The translations under genes were made by a program, and so were the position numbers. Of a DNA stretch of 64,000 nt, positions 21,586 through 33,415 are shown in pieces. This DNA comes from Metapseudomonas boanensis. GTDB lineage: Bacteria; Pseudomonadota; Gammaproteobacteria; Pseudomonadales; Pseudomonadaceae. The stretch's first letter is position 1. Each line of letters starts with the position of its first letter. Below the pieces are notes generated by a model, which was not told where the DNA came from, made no database searches, and saw only the letters and a list, made by a program, of their open reading frames with translations. The DNA lies in assembly GCF_018704125.1 (NCBI RefSeq), contig NZ_JAGTIS010000002.1, forward strand, positions 372,001-436,000. The letters are read 5' to 3'.

Positions 21586-21676
21586 AGGTTCGTTCGTCCT
21601 GGCAAGATCAATCCTGGCCGGATGCAGTTGTCACACGGGCCAACTAGAATGCGACAACTTTACCGGAAAGCCTGCC

Positions 21677-22141
21677 TTGAAGACTTTCGACAAACTCTCC
21701 GTGATTGGCCTTCGTGAGTGGATCGCCCTGCCCCAACTGGGCATGGTCGGCCTGCGCGCGAAGATCGATACCGGCGCCAGTACCTCGACGCTGCATGCCA
21801 GCGACATCGTCCCATTCGAGCGCGACGGCGAACGCTGGGTGCGGTTCACTGCGCACCTCGGCACCCTGGTGCAACGGCGCCATCGCTGTGAAGCGCAGGT
21901 CGTTTCGGTAAAGACCATCAGGAGTTCCAACGGCCAGGCCCAGACCCGCTATGTGATCCGCACCCAAGTCGCACTGGGCGACCGGGTCTGGCCGATCGAG
22001 TTCACCCTGGCCTGCCGCAAGACCATGCGCTACCGCGTACTGCTGGGCTCCAAGGCCCTGGTGCAGGCGCAGTTGGTGGTCAACCCGGCCCTCACCTACG
22101 TCCAAGACAAGCCGACCCTTTCCCTTCCCGGTGCCCAATGA
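21677..22141 (+). CDS. rimB: Retropepsin-like ATP-dependent zinc protease RimB
   Basis: A 154-residue protein of the DUF785/RimB family. The start is a TTG at 21677 with GGAAAG seven bases upstream; it gives the expected N-terminus (M)[18 protein letters not shown], whereas the frame further upstream runs into hslR. The aspartyl-protease-like motif [14 protein letters not shown] is at residues 26-39. In P. fluorescens RimB works with RimK, trimming or counteracting glutamate tails that RimK adds to ribosomal protein S6. The stop overlaps the rimK start by four bases (ATGA), so the two are coupled. I do not see a rimA gene next to them. Confidence 0.88.
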   Translation: MKTFDKLSVIGLREWIALPQLGMVGLRAKIDTGASTSTLHASDIVPFERDGERWVRFTAHLGTLVQRRHRCEAQVVSVKTIRSSNGQAQTRYVIRTQVALGDRVWPIEFTLACRKTMRYRVLLGSKALVQAQLVVNPALTYVQDKPTLSLPGAQ

Positions 22142-23043
22142 AAATCGCTGTGTTATCGCGCAACCCGCGCCTGTATTCGACCCGCCGCCTAGTAGAGGCC
22201 GGTCAGGAGCGCGGCCATGAAATGGTGGTGATCGACACCCTGCGCGCCTACATGAACATTGCCAGCCACAAGCCGCAGATCCACTACCGGGGTCGCGCGC
22301 TGGAAGGCTTCGATGCGGTGATTCCGCGTATCGGCGCATCGGTGACTTTTTATGGCTGCGCCGTTCTGCGCCAGTTCGAGATGATGGGGGTGTTCCCCCT
22401 CAATGAATCGGTGGCCATTACCCGCTCACGGGACAAGTTGCGCTCCCTGCAACTGCTCTCACGCAAAGGTATCGGTCTACCGGTGACCGGCTTCGCCCAC
22501 TCCCCGGACGACATCCCCGACCTGATCCGCATGGTCAACGGCGCTCCGCTGGTGATCAAGGTGCTGGAAGGCACCCAGGGCATCGGCGTGGTGCTCTGCG
22601 AAACCGAGAAAGCAGCCGAGTCGGTGATCGAGGCCTTCATGGGCCTTAAGCAGAACATTATGGTCCAGGAGTACATCCGCGAGGCTGGCGGCGCAGATAT
22701 CCGCTGCTTCGTAGTGGGCGACAAGGTGATCGCGGCGATGAAGCGCCAGGCCAAGCCGGGCGAGTTTCGCTCCAACCTGCACCGTGGCGGCACTGCCAGC
22801 CTGATCAAGATCACCCCGGAAGAGCGCATGACCGCAATCCGCGCGGCCAGGGTCATGGGCCTGAGTGTGGCGGGCGTGGATATCCTGCGCTCCAATCATG
22901 GCCCGCTGGTGATGGAGGTGAACTCCTCGCCGGGCCTGGAGGGCATCGAGACCACCACAGGCCAGGACGTGGCGAACATCATCATCCAGTACCTGGAGAA
23001 GAACGCCATTCCGAACTCGACGCGAACCAAGGGGAAGGGCTGA
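22138..23043 (+). CDS. rimK: Ribosomal protein S6 glutamate ligase RimK
   Basis: A 301-residue ATP-grasp ligase of normal length. Clear family segments are [15 protein letters not shown] at the N-terminus, [20 protein letters not shown], the ATP-grasp loop [36 protein letters not shown] and the magnesium site [14 protein letters not shown]. The enzyme adds glutamates to the C-terminus of ribosomal protein S6 and can thereby shift the cell's translation pattern. It overlaps rimB by four bases. The region after its stop (23044-23267) contains a weak CTCCC/GGGAG hairpin and no gene. Confidence 0.95.
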   Translation: MKIAVLSRNPRLYSTRRLVEAGQERGHEMVVIDTLRAYMNIASHKPQIHYRGRALEGFDAVIPRIGASVTFYGCAVLRQFEMMGVFPLNESVAITRSRDKLRSLQLLSRKGIGLPVTGFAHSPDDIPDLIRMVNGAPLVIKVLEGTQGIGVVLCETEKAAESVIEAFMGLKQNIMVQEYIREAGGADIRCFVVGDKVIAAMKRQAKPGEFRSNLHRGGTASLIKITPEERMTAIRAARVMGLSVAGVDILRSNHGPLVMEVNSSPGLEGIETTTGQDVANIIIQYLEKNAIPNSTRTKGKG

Positions 23044-23267
23044 GCCCTCTCCCGATGGGAGCGGGTGCAGGTGCGGGCAAACAACCACCCGACCCCATGC
23101 AAGTCGATCTCGGAACCCCAAGACCTGTCGACACGTCAGATGGCGTCCTGTCTCTGGCAAGAAATCTGCTTCAAATCTTGTAGTCCGCCTCAGGCGGCAG
23201 GTTAGAATTCCCCGGCATGCGCCCCTGCATGTCGTCGTGATACCCCGATTGCAAGGAGCCGCCCCAC

Positions 23268-25010
23268 GTGGATGCCACCACCATCAATAGCCTGTTCCTG
23301 ATCGGCGCGGCGCTGGTAGGCATGAGCATCCTCGTCAGCGCCTTCGGGTCGCGCTTTGGCATCCCCATCCTGGTGGTGTTCCTGGCAGTCGGCATGCTCG
23401 CCGGCAGCGACGGCCCTGGTGGCATCGTCTTCAACAACTATTCCCAGGCCTACCTGGTCGGCAACCTGGCACTGGCCATCATTCTCCTCGACGGCGGCCT
23501 GCGGACCCGCGCCGCGACCTTCCGCGTAGCGCTCTGGCCCTCGCTGTCCATGGCGACCGTGGGCGTGCTCATTACGGCTGGACTGACCGGCGTGGCAGCG
23601 GCCTGGCTGTTCGACCTGAGCCTGATGGAAGGCCTGCTGATCGGCGCCATCGTCGGTTCCACTGACGCCGCCGCGGTATTCAGCCTGCTCGGTGGACGCG
23701 GCCTCAACGAGCGGGTCAGCGCCACCCTGGAAATCGAATCCGGCAGCAACGACCCGATGGCGGTGTTCCTCACCGTGACGCTGATCGACATGCTCATCAA
23801 GGGAGAAAGCGGCTTCAGCTGGGGATTCGTCGTTCATCTGATAGAGCAATTCGGCCTAGGCACCCTGTTGGGCTTCGGTGGCGGCTGGCTGATGCTGCAA
23901 CTGATCAACCGCCTGACCCTGGCCAACGGTCTCTATCCGCTTCTGGTGGTCGCCGGCGGCCTGATGGCGTTTTCCATCACCAACGCTGTGGGCGGCAGCG
24001 GGATCCTCGCTGTCTACCTGTTCGGCCTGTTCCTCGGCAATCGCCCGATCCGCTCGCGCCACGGCATCCTGCATATGCTCGACGGCCTGACGTGGCTGGC
24101 GCAGATCGGCATGTTCCTGGTCCTCGGCCTGTTGGTAACCCCTCATGAACTGCTCCCGATCATCGTGCCAGCCCTGGGCCTGGCCCTGTGGATGATCCTT
24201 TGCGCGCGCCCGCTATCGGTTTTCGTCGGGCTGTTGCCATTCCGGGCGTTCCACGACCGCGAGAAGGCGTTCATCGCCTGGGTAGGTCTGCGTGGCGCGG
24301 TGCCGATCATTCTGGCCGTCTTCCCGCTGATGGCCGGACTGCCCAATGCCCAGCTGTTCTTCAACGTGGCCTTCTTCATCGTCCTGGTATCACTGCTGCT
24401 GCAAGGCACTAGCCTGCCGTTGGCCGCGAAATGGCTGCGGGTAACGGTGCCGCCGGAGCCTGCACCGATTTCCCGGGCCGGCCTGGAAGTGCACCCGACC
24501 AGCGAATGGGAGCTGTTCGTCTACCGCCTCGGCGCAGAGAAGTGGTGCATAGGCGCGGCCCTGCGCGAACTTAAGATGCCCGAAGGCACGCGCATCGCCG
24601 CACTGTTCCGTGGCCGCGAGCTGCTCCACCCGTCGGGTAGTACCACACTGGAGGCGGGCGACATCCTCTGCGTGGTGGGCCACGAGCATGACCTTCCGTC
24701 GCTTGGCAAACTGTTCAGCCAGGCACCGCAACGCGGGCTGGACCTGCGCTTCTTCGGCGACTTCGTGCTTGAAGGCGATGCCCAGCTGTCCGCCGTTGCC
24801 TCGCTCTACGGTCTCAAGCTCGGCGACCTGGATGGCAGCCAGGCTCTTGGTCGCTTCATCGCCCATGAGATTGGTGGCGAGCCGGTGGTCGGCGACCAGG
24901 TTGAATGGAACGGCCTGACCTGGACCGTTGCTCTGATGGAAGGGAACAAGGTGCGCAAGGTCGGCGTCAAATTCCCCGAAGGTCATGGCCGCCCGGGGCT
25001 CTTCCTCTAG
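23268..25010 (+). CDS. nhaP2: K+/H+ antiporter with C-terminal TrkA-C/CorC domains (NhaP2/CvrA type)
   Basis: A 580-residue protein. Residues 1-395 form a CPA1-type antiporter with about a dozen membrane segments and the ion-path signature [20 protein letters not shown] and [14 protein letters not shown]. The C-terminal 180 residues form a cytoplasmic TrkA-C domain ([14 protein letters not shown]) and a CorC/HlyC-like transporter-associated domain. This build is that of NhaP2/CvrA proteins, which export K+ (or Na+) in exchange for protons in the inner membrane. It is followed by a gene for the MscK channel, another ion and osmotic stress component, on the same strand. Confidence 0.88.
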   Translation: MDATTINSLFLIGAALVGMSILVSAFGSRFGIPILVVFLAVGMLAGSDGPGGIVFNNYSQAYLVGNLALAIILLDGGLRTRAATFRVALWPSLSMATVGVLITAGLTGVAAAWLFDLSLMEGLLIGAIVGSTDAAAVFSLLGGRGLNERVSATLEIESGSNDPMAVFLTVTLIDMLIKGESGFSWGFVVHLIEQFGLGTLLGFGGGWLMLQLINRLTLANGLYPLLVVAGGLMAFSITNAVGGSGILAVYLFGLFLGNRPIRSRHGILHMLDGLTWLAQIGMFLVLGLLVTPHELLPIIVPALGLALWMILCARPLSVFVGLLPFRAFHDREKAFIAWVGLRGAVPIILAVFPLMAGLPNAQLFFNVAFFIVLVSLLLQGTSLPLAAKWLRVTVPPEPAPISRAGLEVHPTSEWELFVYRLGAEKWCIGAALRELKMPEGTRIAALFRGRELLHPSGSTTLEAGDILCVVGHEHDLPSLGKLFSQAPQRGLDLRFFGDFVLEGDAQLSAVASLYGLKLGDLDGSQALGRFIAHEIGGEPVVGDQVEWNGLTWTVALMEGNKVRKVGVKFPEGHGRPGLFL

Positions 25011-25187
25011 GGAAAAGCGTCTGGGACGGCCCTCTCCGGGTCACCCCGGAACCTGCAGGCCCCCGCCATGGAACGCATAGGTTCGCCCTTGCGCGAACCG
25101 AGATCACAACCGCTCATGCCGGGCAGCCCCGTAACGGCCTCCCTGGCATATCATTAGCCACATTTGAACCCGAGCTGCCCGATCGCG

Positions 25188-28100
25188 ATGATTGCTTCCT
25201 TGCGCACCTTTTTCGCTGCCACCCTGCTGGGCCTGTGCCTGTCTCCCGCCTACCTGCATGCCGCGCCGGCGGTCGGTGTCCCCAAGCCGGCCACCGCGCC
25301 CGCCGCCGACAAGGCCGCCGAGAGTGAAGCCCCGGCCAAGCCATCGGTCGAGGAACAGACCAAGGCCTTTCTCGCCAGCCAGGAGGAAAGCCAGCAAGCG
25401 CTCACTGCCCTCAAGCGTCAGTTGAACGAGGCGCCGAAGCTGATCGGCGAAGCCCAGCGCGAACTGACGCGGCTCAAGGGCAGCCAGCCGACGGCGGTGA
25501 AGGAGCGCTACGCCAAGTCCGAGCTGACGCAACTGGAACAACTGCTGGACCAGCGCAGCAACGAGCTGGCCAACCTGCAGAAGGCCCTTGCCGACGCCAA
25601 TAGCCTGATCATCACCTCGCAGACCCGCCCTGAACGGGCCCAGGCTGAGATCAGCACCAACCAGACGCGCATCCAGCAGATAAACAGCATCCTCAAGACC
25701 AGCAAGGACGCCGGCAAGGCCATCAGCGAAGAGCAGCGCGCCCTGCTCAACGCCGAGCAGGTCTCCCTGGCCGCCCAGACCGAGCTGCGCAGCGAGGAGC
25801 TGGCTGGCAACAGCCTGCTGCAGGACCTCGGCAACAGCCGCCGCGACCTGCTGATGGAACGCATCCGCCGCCTGGAACAGGAAACCCTGGACCTGCAGTC
25901 GCTGATCAACGAGATGCGTCGGGAAAACTCGGAGCAGACGGTGGCGGAGCTCTCCCGCGAAGCCGGCGGGGCCACGCCGGACAGCCTGGTGGCGAAGGAG
26001 AGCGCCATCAACATGAAGATGTCCAATTACCTGCTGCGCTCCACCGACCGCCTCAATGAACTGACCCAGCAGAACCTGCAGACCCGGCAGCAGCTGGACA
26101 ACCTCAGCCAGGCCGACCAGGCCCTGGAAGAGCAGATCAGCGTGCTCAAGGGCAGCCTTCTGCTGGCCAAGATCCTCTACCAGCAGAAACAGGCCCTGCC
26201 CCAATTGAAGCTGGATAGCAATCTGTCCGACGAGATCGCTGACATCCGCCTCTATCAGTTCGAGCTGAACCAACAGCGCGACCAGCTGAGCAACCCCCAG
26301 GGCTATGTCGACAACCTGCTGGCCGAGCAACCGCCGGAGCAGGTGACTCCGGAGCTGCGCGCCAACCTGATGGATCTGGTCACCACCCGCAGCGAGCTGC
26401 TCGATCGTCTGAGTCGCGAGCTGAACACCCTGCTCAACGAATCCATCACCCTGCAGCTCAACCAGAAGCAACTGCAGGAAACTTCAAAGGCCCTGCGCAA
26501 TACCCTCGACGAGCAGATGTTCTGGATTCCCAGCAACAAGCCGCTGGACCTGAACTGGCTGAAATCCGCCCCGCAGCTGCTGGAGCGCCAGTTGATCGAA
26601 ATGCCCTGGGGATCGGGCGTGCGCGAGCTTGGCCAGGGCCTGGTGAACCGCCCCTGGCTGTTCCTGCCGCTGCTGCTGGTGATCGGCGCCCTGCTGTGGA
26701 AACGCCGCTACCTCCACGACCGCCTCAGGGAGCTCAACCAGGACGTCGGCCACTTCAAGCGCGACAGCCAGCTGCACACCCCGCTGGCACTCTTCCTCAC
26801 CGTGCTGCTGGCGCTGCCGGTGAGCCTGTTCCTCGCGCTCGGCGGCTTCGCCTTGCAGATAGACGCCCGCGGCCAGAACGCCACCCTCGGCGCCGCGCTA
26901 ATGGAAATGGCCCAGGCCTGGATGGTGTTCTACACCCTCTACCGCATACTCACCCCCGGCGGCATCGCCGAGCTGCACTTCCGCTGGGACCGCCCGCAGG
27001 TGGCCTTCCTGCGCAGCCAGATCCGCCGCCTCGGCGGCGTGGTCATGGCCCTGGTGGCTATCGTCACCGTAGCCGAACATCAGCCCGCGGCCCTGGCCGA
27101 CGACATCATCGGCATCATCGTGGTGCTCAGCTGCTATGCCCTGATGACCCTGGTGCTCAGTAACCTGCTGCTGGCTGAGCCCATGCGCCAACAGACCTCG
27201 CCCTTCCGCCTGCTGATCGGCGTCGGCTTCACCCTGCTGCCGCTGGCCTTCATAGTCGCAGTGGGCTTCGGCTACTACTACACCTCGCTCAAGCTCACTG
27301 ATCGGCTGATCAACACTCTCTACCTGCTGATCCTGTTCCTGCTGGTCGAAGCTGCCTTCGTCCGCGGCCTGGGTGTGGCGGCGCGGCGCCTGGCGTACCA
27401 GCGCGCGCTTACCAAGCGACAGGCGCAGACCAAGGAGAATGCCGAGGGCGAAGAAGTGGTGGTGGAGGAACCAACCCTCGATATCGAGAAGGTCAACGAT
27501 CAATCGCTGCGACTGATCCGCCTCGCCTTGCTCGGCATCTTCCTTGCCGCCATGTATATGGTCTGGGCTGACCTGATCAGCGTCTTCGCCTACCTCGACC
27601 AGGTCACCCTTTACCAGTACTCCAGCGGCACGGGCGATGCTGCCACCCAGGTGCCCATCAGCCTGCTCGACGTGCTCGGGGCGCTGATCATCGCGGCCAT
27701 CACCACCGTCCTGGCACGCAACCTGCCGGGCCTGCTGGAGGTGCTGGTGCTATCGCGGTTGACCCTGGCCCAGGGCAGCTCCTACGCCACCACTACCCTG
27801 CTTTCCTATGCCATCGCCGGCGTTGGCTTCGTCAGTGCGCTGTCCACCCTTGGAGTCAGCTGGGACAAGCTGCAATGGCTGGTTGCAGCCCTTTCCGTGG
27901 GTATCGGTTTCGGTATGCAGGCGATCTTCGCCAACTTCATTTCCGGCCTGATCCTGCTGTTCGAGCGTCCGGTGCGCATCGGCGACCTGGTGACCATAGG
28001 CACGGTCACCGGCACCGTGAACCGCATCCGCATCCGCGCCACGCACATCACCGACAGCGACCGCAAGGAAGTGATAGTACCCAACCAGACCTTCCTCACC

Positions 28101-28517
28101 AGCCAGCTGATCAACTGGACCCTGACCGACACCGTCACCCGCATCGTCCTGGTGTACAACGTCAACCGCGGCGCCGACCTGGAGCTTGTGCGCAAGCTGC
28201 TGTTGCAGGCCACACAGGAGAACACGCGGGTGCTGCGCGACCCGCCACCCAGCGTGCAGTTGAAAACCTATGGCGCCAGCACCCTGGAGCACGAACTGAA
28301 GGTCTACGTGCGTGAGCTGGGCGACCGCGGCCTGGCGACCGACGAGCTGAACCGGCGCATCGACCAGCTGTTCCAGGAGCACGACATCAACGTCTCTACA
28401 GTGCCGAAGATGGACGTTATCCTCAGCCGCAATACCGAAAAGCGCAGCGAGCCCGAAGCCGAAACTGTAGAAGCGCCGGCCAAGGAGAAGAAAGCGCGGG
28501 AGCCGGAGGCAAGGTGA
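25188..28517 (+). CDS. mscK: Large mechanosensitive channel MscK (KefA)
   Basis: A protein of about 1,109 residues starting at MIASLRTFF with a signal peptide (TLLGLCLSPAYLHAAPA). Residues 50-460 are a coiled-coil-rich periplasmic region, followed from about 485 by many membrane segments and the MscS core near residues 890-1000 (SVGIGFGMQAIFANFISGLI, then FERPVRIGDLVTIGTVTGTV). The end is charged and cytoplasmic. MscK opens under membrane tension, in E. coli in a K+-sensitive way, to release solutes on osmotic downshift. An in-frame ATG at 25164 would add eight residues ahead of the signal peptide; the chosen start gives a better signal sequence. Confidence 0.93.
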   Translation: MIASLRTFFAATLLGLCLSPAYLHAAPAVGVPKPATAPAADKAAESEAPAKPSVEEQTKAFLASQEESQQALTALKRQLNEAPKLIGEAQRELTRLKGSQPTAVKERYAKSELTQLEQLLDQRSNELANLQKALADANSLIITSQTRPERAQAEISTNQTRIQQINSILKTSKDAGKAISEEQRALLNAEQVSLAAQTELRSEELAGNSLLQDLGNSRRDLLMERIRRLEQETLDLQSLINEMRRENSEQTVAELSREAGGATPDSLVAKESAINMKMSNYLLRSTDRLNELTQQNLQTRQQLDNLSQADQALEEQISVLKGSLLLAKILYQQKQALPQLKLDSNLSDEIADIRLYQFELNQQRDQLSNPQGYVDNLLAEQPPEQVTPELRANLMDLVTTRSELLDRLSRELNTLLNESITLQLNQKQLQETSKALRNTLDEQMFWIPSNKPLDLNWLKSAPQLLERQLIEMPWGSGVRELGQGLVNRPWLFLPLLLVIGALLWKRRYLHDRLRELNQDVGHFKRDSQLHTPLALFLTVLLALPVSLFLALGGFALQIDARGQNATLGAALMEMAQAWMVFYTLYRILTPGGIAELHFRWDRPQVAFLRSQIRRLGGVVMALVAIVTVAEHQPAALADDIIGIIVVLSCYALMTLVLSNLLLAEPMRQQTSPFRLLIGVGFTLLPLAFIVAVGFGYYYTSLKLTDRLINTLYLLILFLLVEAAFVRGLGVAARRLAYQRALTKRQAQTKENAEGEEVVVEEPTLDIEKVNDQSLRLIRLALLGIFLAAMYMVWADLISVFAYLDQVTLYQYSSGTGDAATQVPISLLDVLGALIIAAITTVLARNLPGLLEVLVLSRLTLAQGSSYATTTLLSYAIAGVGFVSALSTLGVSWDKLQWLVAALSVGIGFGMQAIFANFISGLILLFERPVRIGDLVTIGTVTGTVNRIRIRATHITDSDRKEVIVPNQTFLTSQLINWTLTDTVTRIVLVYNVNRGADLELVRKLLLQATQENTRVLRDPPPSVQLKTYGASTLEHELKVYVRELGDRGLATDELNRRIDQLFQEHDINVSTVPKMDVILSRNTEKRSEPEAETVEAPAKEKKAREPEAR

Positions 28518-28558
28518 ACCGCATGTCTCCCGCCCTTCCAGCCGCAGCGGCGGCATGA

Positions 28559-30031
<1,473 letters not shown>

Positions 30032-30052
30032 GTCGTTGACGCGGGCATCACT

Positions 30053-30108
30053 GCAGGAGCGAGCTTGCTCGCGAATGAACACCCGTTCGCAAGCAAGCTC
30101 GCTCCTAC
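30053..30108. repeat. REP pair
   Basis: Two facing copies of the same roughly 23-base element as at 2999-3057: a left copy GCAGGAGCGAGCTTGCTCGC and, on the opposite strand, GTAGGAGCGAGCTTGCTTGC. It lies between the convergent selO and racemase genes, eight bases from the racemase stop, a common place for such elements, where they may also fold in the 3' ends of both transcripts. Confidence 0.9.
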
Positions 30109-30116
30109 GGTGCCGC

Positions 30117-30809
30117 CTATCCCAACACCCACTCCAGCCCCATCGCCACGTGCCGCTCGGCGCTGTCTACCAGCGGCAGCGGCGACTCGCAGCCCTCCAG
30201 CAACAGACCGATCTCGGTACAGCCGAGGATGGCTGCCTGGGCACCGCTAGCCCTGAACTTCTCCAACTCGGCCAAGTAGAATTCCCGCGAGGCAGGCAGG
30301 AACCGGCCCTGGCACAGCTCCTGGAAGATCACCCGGTCGATCTCCTGTGCCGCAGCGGGCTCCGGTACCAGCACCTCGATGCCGAAGCGCCGTTCCAGGC
30401 GCTCGCGGTAGAAGGCCTCCTGCATGGTGAAGCGCGTCCCGAGCAGGGCGGCACGCTCGACGCCCTGCTGCCGCAGGGGCTCGCCGACGGCATCGCCAAT
30501 GTGCAGGAGCGGAATGTCGACGACCGCTTCGATCGCCGCAGCCACCTTGTGCATGGTGTTGGTCGCCAGCAGCAGGGCCCCCGCTCCGGCCACTTCGAGA
30601 CCTCGCGCCGCCTGCCCCAACGAACGGCCCGCTGCTGCCCAGTCTCCGGACTGCTGCTGCGCGGCGATCTCGGCAAAATCCACCGAATGAATCAGTAGCG
30701 GTGCCGAATGCAATCCGCCCAGTCGCTCCCGTACGCCCTGGTTGAGCGACCGGTAATAGGTCACGGTCGACTCCCAGCTCATTCCGCCCAGCACGCCCAA
30801 GGTCCGCAT
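30117..30809 (-). CDS. Aspartate/glutamate racemase family protein
   Basis: A 230-residue protein that fits the RacD/YgeA group of PLP-independent amino acid racemases. It begins MRTLGVLGGMSWESTVTYY, has ATNTMHK with a conserved Thr-Asn-Thr next to one catalytic site, and AILGCTEIGLLLE with the second catalytic Cys in the usual GCTE motif. At the first site the usual Cys position reads LLLATNTMHK, which should be compared with characterised members: broad-specificity YgeA-like enzymes have Cys and Thr-type variants. The ATG at 30809 has AGAGGTGA upstream; a GTG one codon earlier is an equal alternative. The specific substrate is not inferable. Confidence 0.82.
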   Translation of the reverse strand: MRTLGVLGGMSWESTVTYYRSLNQGVRERLGGLHSAPLLIHSVDFAEIAAQQQSGDWAAAGRSLGQAARGLEVAGAGALLLATNTMHKVAAAIEAVVDIPLLHIGDAVGEPLRQQGVERAALLGTRFTMQEAFYRERLERRFGIEVLVPEPAAAQEIDRVIFQELCQGRFLPASREFYLAELEKFRASGAQAAILGCTEIGLLLEGCESPLPLVDSAERHVAMGLEWVLG

Positions 30810-31045
30810 CACGAATCACCTCTCGCGGTAAAAAGGGCAGCCTACCCCAGGCCCAGGCGCAGCCAGGGATACAGTTTCCCGGCAAGACAGCTGCACAGCC
30901 GCCATCAATAACCAAATGGCATATAAACCTATTGAAATTGTCTTAGACTCTCTAAAAAAACCCCACTAAATTGGCGGCCTTGCGCGGGTGCCGAACAGGC
31001 GCGCCCGATACCTCACACGAGATTCGCACGCCTCAAAGGAACCCC

Positions 31046-32833
31046 ATGCCGTCCTGGGATGCTTTCCCGCTCTACTTCGTGTCCGCCCTGTTGGTCTGGG
31101 TGCTCTACGCGTTCGTCCGTGAAAAGTGGAGCCCGGACGTGGTAGTGGCCATCGCCGTCGCCACTCTGCTCGCCGCCCAGCAACTGACGCCCCATGACGT
31201 GCTCGGTGTGCTTTCCAACTCGGCTCCGGTCACCATCGCCTGCATGTTCGTGCTGTCTGCGGCCTTGGAACGTACTGGTTGCATCGACGCCCTGGGCAAC
31301 TGGCTCGGTGACCTGGTCGGTGACAGCCCGACACGTGTCCTCGCCGGACTGATGATCACCGCGCTGGTGGTTTCCGCCTTCCTCAACAACACCCCGGTGG
31401 TGGCGATCCTCACCCCGGTCGCCATCGCCCTGGCCAAGCGCGCCAGCAGCTCGCCCTCCAAGCTGCTGATCCCGCTGTCCTACGCCACCGTCCTCGGCGG
31501 CATGCTGACCATGATCGGCACATCGACCAACATCCTGGTGGACGGCGTGGCGCGCAAGGCAGGCCTCGAGCCCTTCGGCATGTTCGAGATCACTCCCGCA
31601 GCGCTGGCCTTCTGCGCTGTCGGCTTCATCTACCTGATGCTCTTCAGCTGGCGCCTTCTGCCGGATCGCGAAACCCTCTCCAAGCAGCTGCGCCCAGACC
31701 TCGGTCGCACCTTCATGAGCGAACTGCTGGTGCCTCACGACTCTCCGGTGATTGGCCGCACCATCAGTGAAGCCAACCTCAACGGCGGCAGCGGCCTGAA
31801 GGTGCTGAAGATCTTCCGCGACGAGTTGGAGATCACCGAGCCCGCTCACGACACCGCTTTGGCCGCCGGTGACCTGCTGGTGCTGCATGGCCAGGTCAAG
31901 GACGTGGTGGACCTGCGCGAGAGCAACAAGCTGACCTTCAACCGTGGCGAGGCCTTCGAGACTGTCAGCAGCCACGACGTGATCGTTGCCGAGGCCATCG
32001 TCGGCCGCAGTTCGCGCTACAGCAACCGCCCCATGCGCGACCTCGACCTCACCGCGCGCTATGGCATCGCCGTGCTCGCCGTGCACCGCCAGGACGAGAA
32101 CGTACAAGGCAACCTGGACGACTTCCAGCTGCAGTTCGGCGACGTCATGCTGGTAGAGGGCACGCCGGCGCAGATCAAGCGTTTTGCCGACAATGGCGAC
32201 CTGATCAGCCTCAATGCCGTGCAGGAACGCGCCTACCGCCGCGACAAGGCACCCATCGCCATCCTCGCCACCTTGGCCGTGGTGGTGCTGTCGGCGTTCA
32301 GCTTCATGCCCATCGAGGGCCTGGCGATCATCGCCTGCGCCATCGTCCTGGCCACTCGCTGCCTGGATGTGGACGACGCCTACAAGGCAGTCGACTGGAA
32401 GGTCCTCAGCCTGATCTTCGGCATGCTCGCCATCAGCATCGCGATGGACAACGTCGGCCTGATCGACCTGGTCGTGGCCAAGACCATGGCCACCATCCCC
32501 AATGCCAGCCCGCTGGTGATGCTCGGCTTCGTCTATCTGCTGACCACCATCCTGACCGAGATCCTCTCCAACAACGCCGTGGCGGTGCTGGTCACCCCGA
32601 TTGCCATCGGCATCGCCCAGAGCCTGGGCCTCGACCCACGCCCCTTCGTGGTCGCCGTGATGTTCGCCGCCAGCGTCAGCTTCGCCACCCCAATCGGCTA
32701 CCAGACCAACACCTTCGTCTACAACGCCGGCGGCTACCGCTTCAGTGACTTCATGCGCATCGGCATTCCGCTCAATATCCTCATGGTGGTGGTCGCCATG
32801 CTGGTGATTCCCCGCATTTGGCCGCTTCAATAG
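31046..32833 (+). CDS. SLC13/DASS-family transporter with two TrkA-C domains
   Basis: A 595-residue membrane protein from the ATG at 31046, preceded by AAAGGAA. Two groups of membrane segments (about residues 5-210 and 405-595) flank a cytoplasmic middle with two RCK/TrkA-C domains (VLKIFRDELEI..LAAGDLLVLHGQ and GIAVLAVHRQDE..FGDVMLVEGTPAQ). Signature stretches are SAFLNNTPVVAILTPVAI, IGTSTNILVDG and TEILSNNAVAVLVTPIAI, typical of the divalent anion:Na+ symporter superfamily. The substrate may be sulfate, a dicarboxylate or another anion. A gene of this kind follows selO in P. aeruginosa as I recall it. The 30813-31045 gap contains an AT-rich stretch near 30915-30970 that probably holds its promoter. 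Confidence 0.88.
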   Translation: MPSWDAFPLYFVSALLVWVLYAFVREKWSPDVVVAIAVATLLAAQQLTPHDVLGVLSNSAPVTIACMFVLSAALERTGCIDALGNWLGDLVGDSPTRVLAGLMITALVVSAFLNNTPVVAILTPVAIALAKRASSSPSKLLIPLSYATVLGGMLTMIGTSTNILVDGVARKAGLEPFGMFEITPAALAFCAVGFIYLMLFSWRLLPDRETLSKQLRPDLGRTFMSELLVPHDSPVIGRTISEANLNGGSGLKVLKIFRDELEITEPAHDTALAAGDLLVLHGQVKDVVDLRESNKLTFNRGEAFETVSSHDVIVAEAIVGRSSRYSNRPMRDLDLTARYGIAVLAVHRQDENVQGNLDDFQLQFGDVMLVEGTPAQIKRFADNGDLISLNAVQERAYRRDKAPIAILATLAVVVLSAFSFMPIEGLAIIACAIVLATRCLDVDDAYKAVDWKVLSLIFGMLAISIAMDNVGLIDLVVAKTMATIPNASPLVMLGFVYLLTTILTEILSNNAVAVLVTPIAIGIAQSLGLDPRPFVVAVMFAASVSFATPIGYQTNTFVYNAGGYRFSDFMRIGIPLNILMVVVAMLVIPRIWPLQ

Positions 32834-32889
32834 CCTTGAATTTCGTTGGGACGGCTCCAGAATCTCCCCACTCACCTCTGGAGCCGACC

Positions 32890-33324
32890 ATGACCGACCC
32901 GCTGCTGATTCCCTGCGCCCACTGCGCGGGCCTGAACCGTATTCCTGCCACCCGCCTGGGCGACTCGCCACGCTGTGGCCATTGCAAGTCCTCCATCCTG
33001 CCCGCGACTCCCTTCGACCTCGATGAAGCCAACTTCGCCAAGCAATTGCGCGGCGACCTGCCCCTGCTGGTAGACGTCTGGGCCGACTGGTGCGGCCCCT
33101 GCAAGTCCTTCGCTCCGACGTATCAACAGGCAGCCCAGCAACTGCAGGGTCGCTGCCGCCTGGGCAAACTGGACAGCGAGCAAAACCGGCAACTAGCCGG
33201 GCAACTGGGCATCCGCTCAATCCCCACCCTGATCCTGTTCAAGAACGGTGTGGAAGCAGCCCGCCAGAGCGGCGCACTGCCATTGCCGCAGCTGCTGGCC
33301 TGGCTGCGCAGCCAGGGCATTTGA
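32890..33324 (+). CDS. trxC: Thioredoxin 2 (zinc-binding)
   Basis: A 144-residue thioredoxin with the TrxC build: an N-terminal zinc knuckle (Cys9, Cys12, Cys29, Cys32; CAHC and CGHC) joined to a thioredoxin fold with active site WCGPC at residues 67-71 and a cis-proline stretch IRSIPTLILF. It reduces disulfides in cytoplasmic proteins and is often induced by oxidative stress. The start follows the sequence GGAGCCGACC. The frame upstream to 32818 overlaps the end of the SLC13 gene and is not likely to be translated. Confidence 0.94.
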   Translation: MTDPLLIPCAHCAGLNRIPATRLGDSPRCGHCKSSILPATPFDLDEANFAKQLRGDLPLLVDVWADWCGPCKSFAPTYQQAAQQLQGRCRLGKLDSEQNRQLAGQLGIRSIPTLILFKNGVEAARQSGALPLPQLLAWLRSQGI

Positions 33325-33415
33325 GCGATTCGGCCAAGGGCGGCGAGCGGACCGGTCATTGCTGCCTGCTATCCGCCAGCTACGCTGGTGCGATGCCAAT
33401 GCCGGAGAACCCACC

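Noticed and set aside
25104-26471. 455-codon minus-strand frame opposite the first part of mscK
   Set aside because: The Leu/Gln-rich composition is the reverse of the coiled-coil region of MscK; no start signal or family match.
31013-33220. 735-codon open frame on the minus strand opposite the SLC13 transporter and trxC
   Set aside because: The composition (very rich in His, Gln, Glu, Asp) is typical of antisense frames of GC-rich membrane protein genes; the plus-strand genes are clear.
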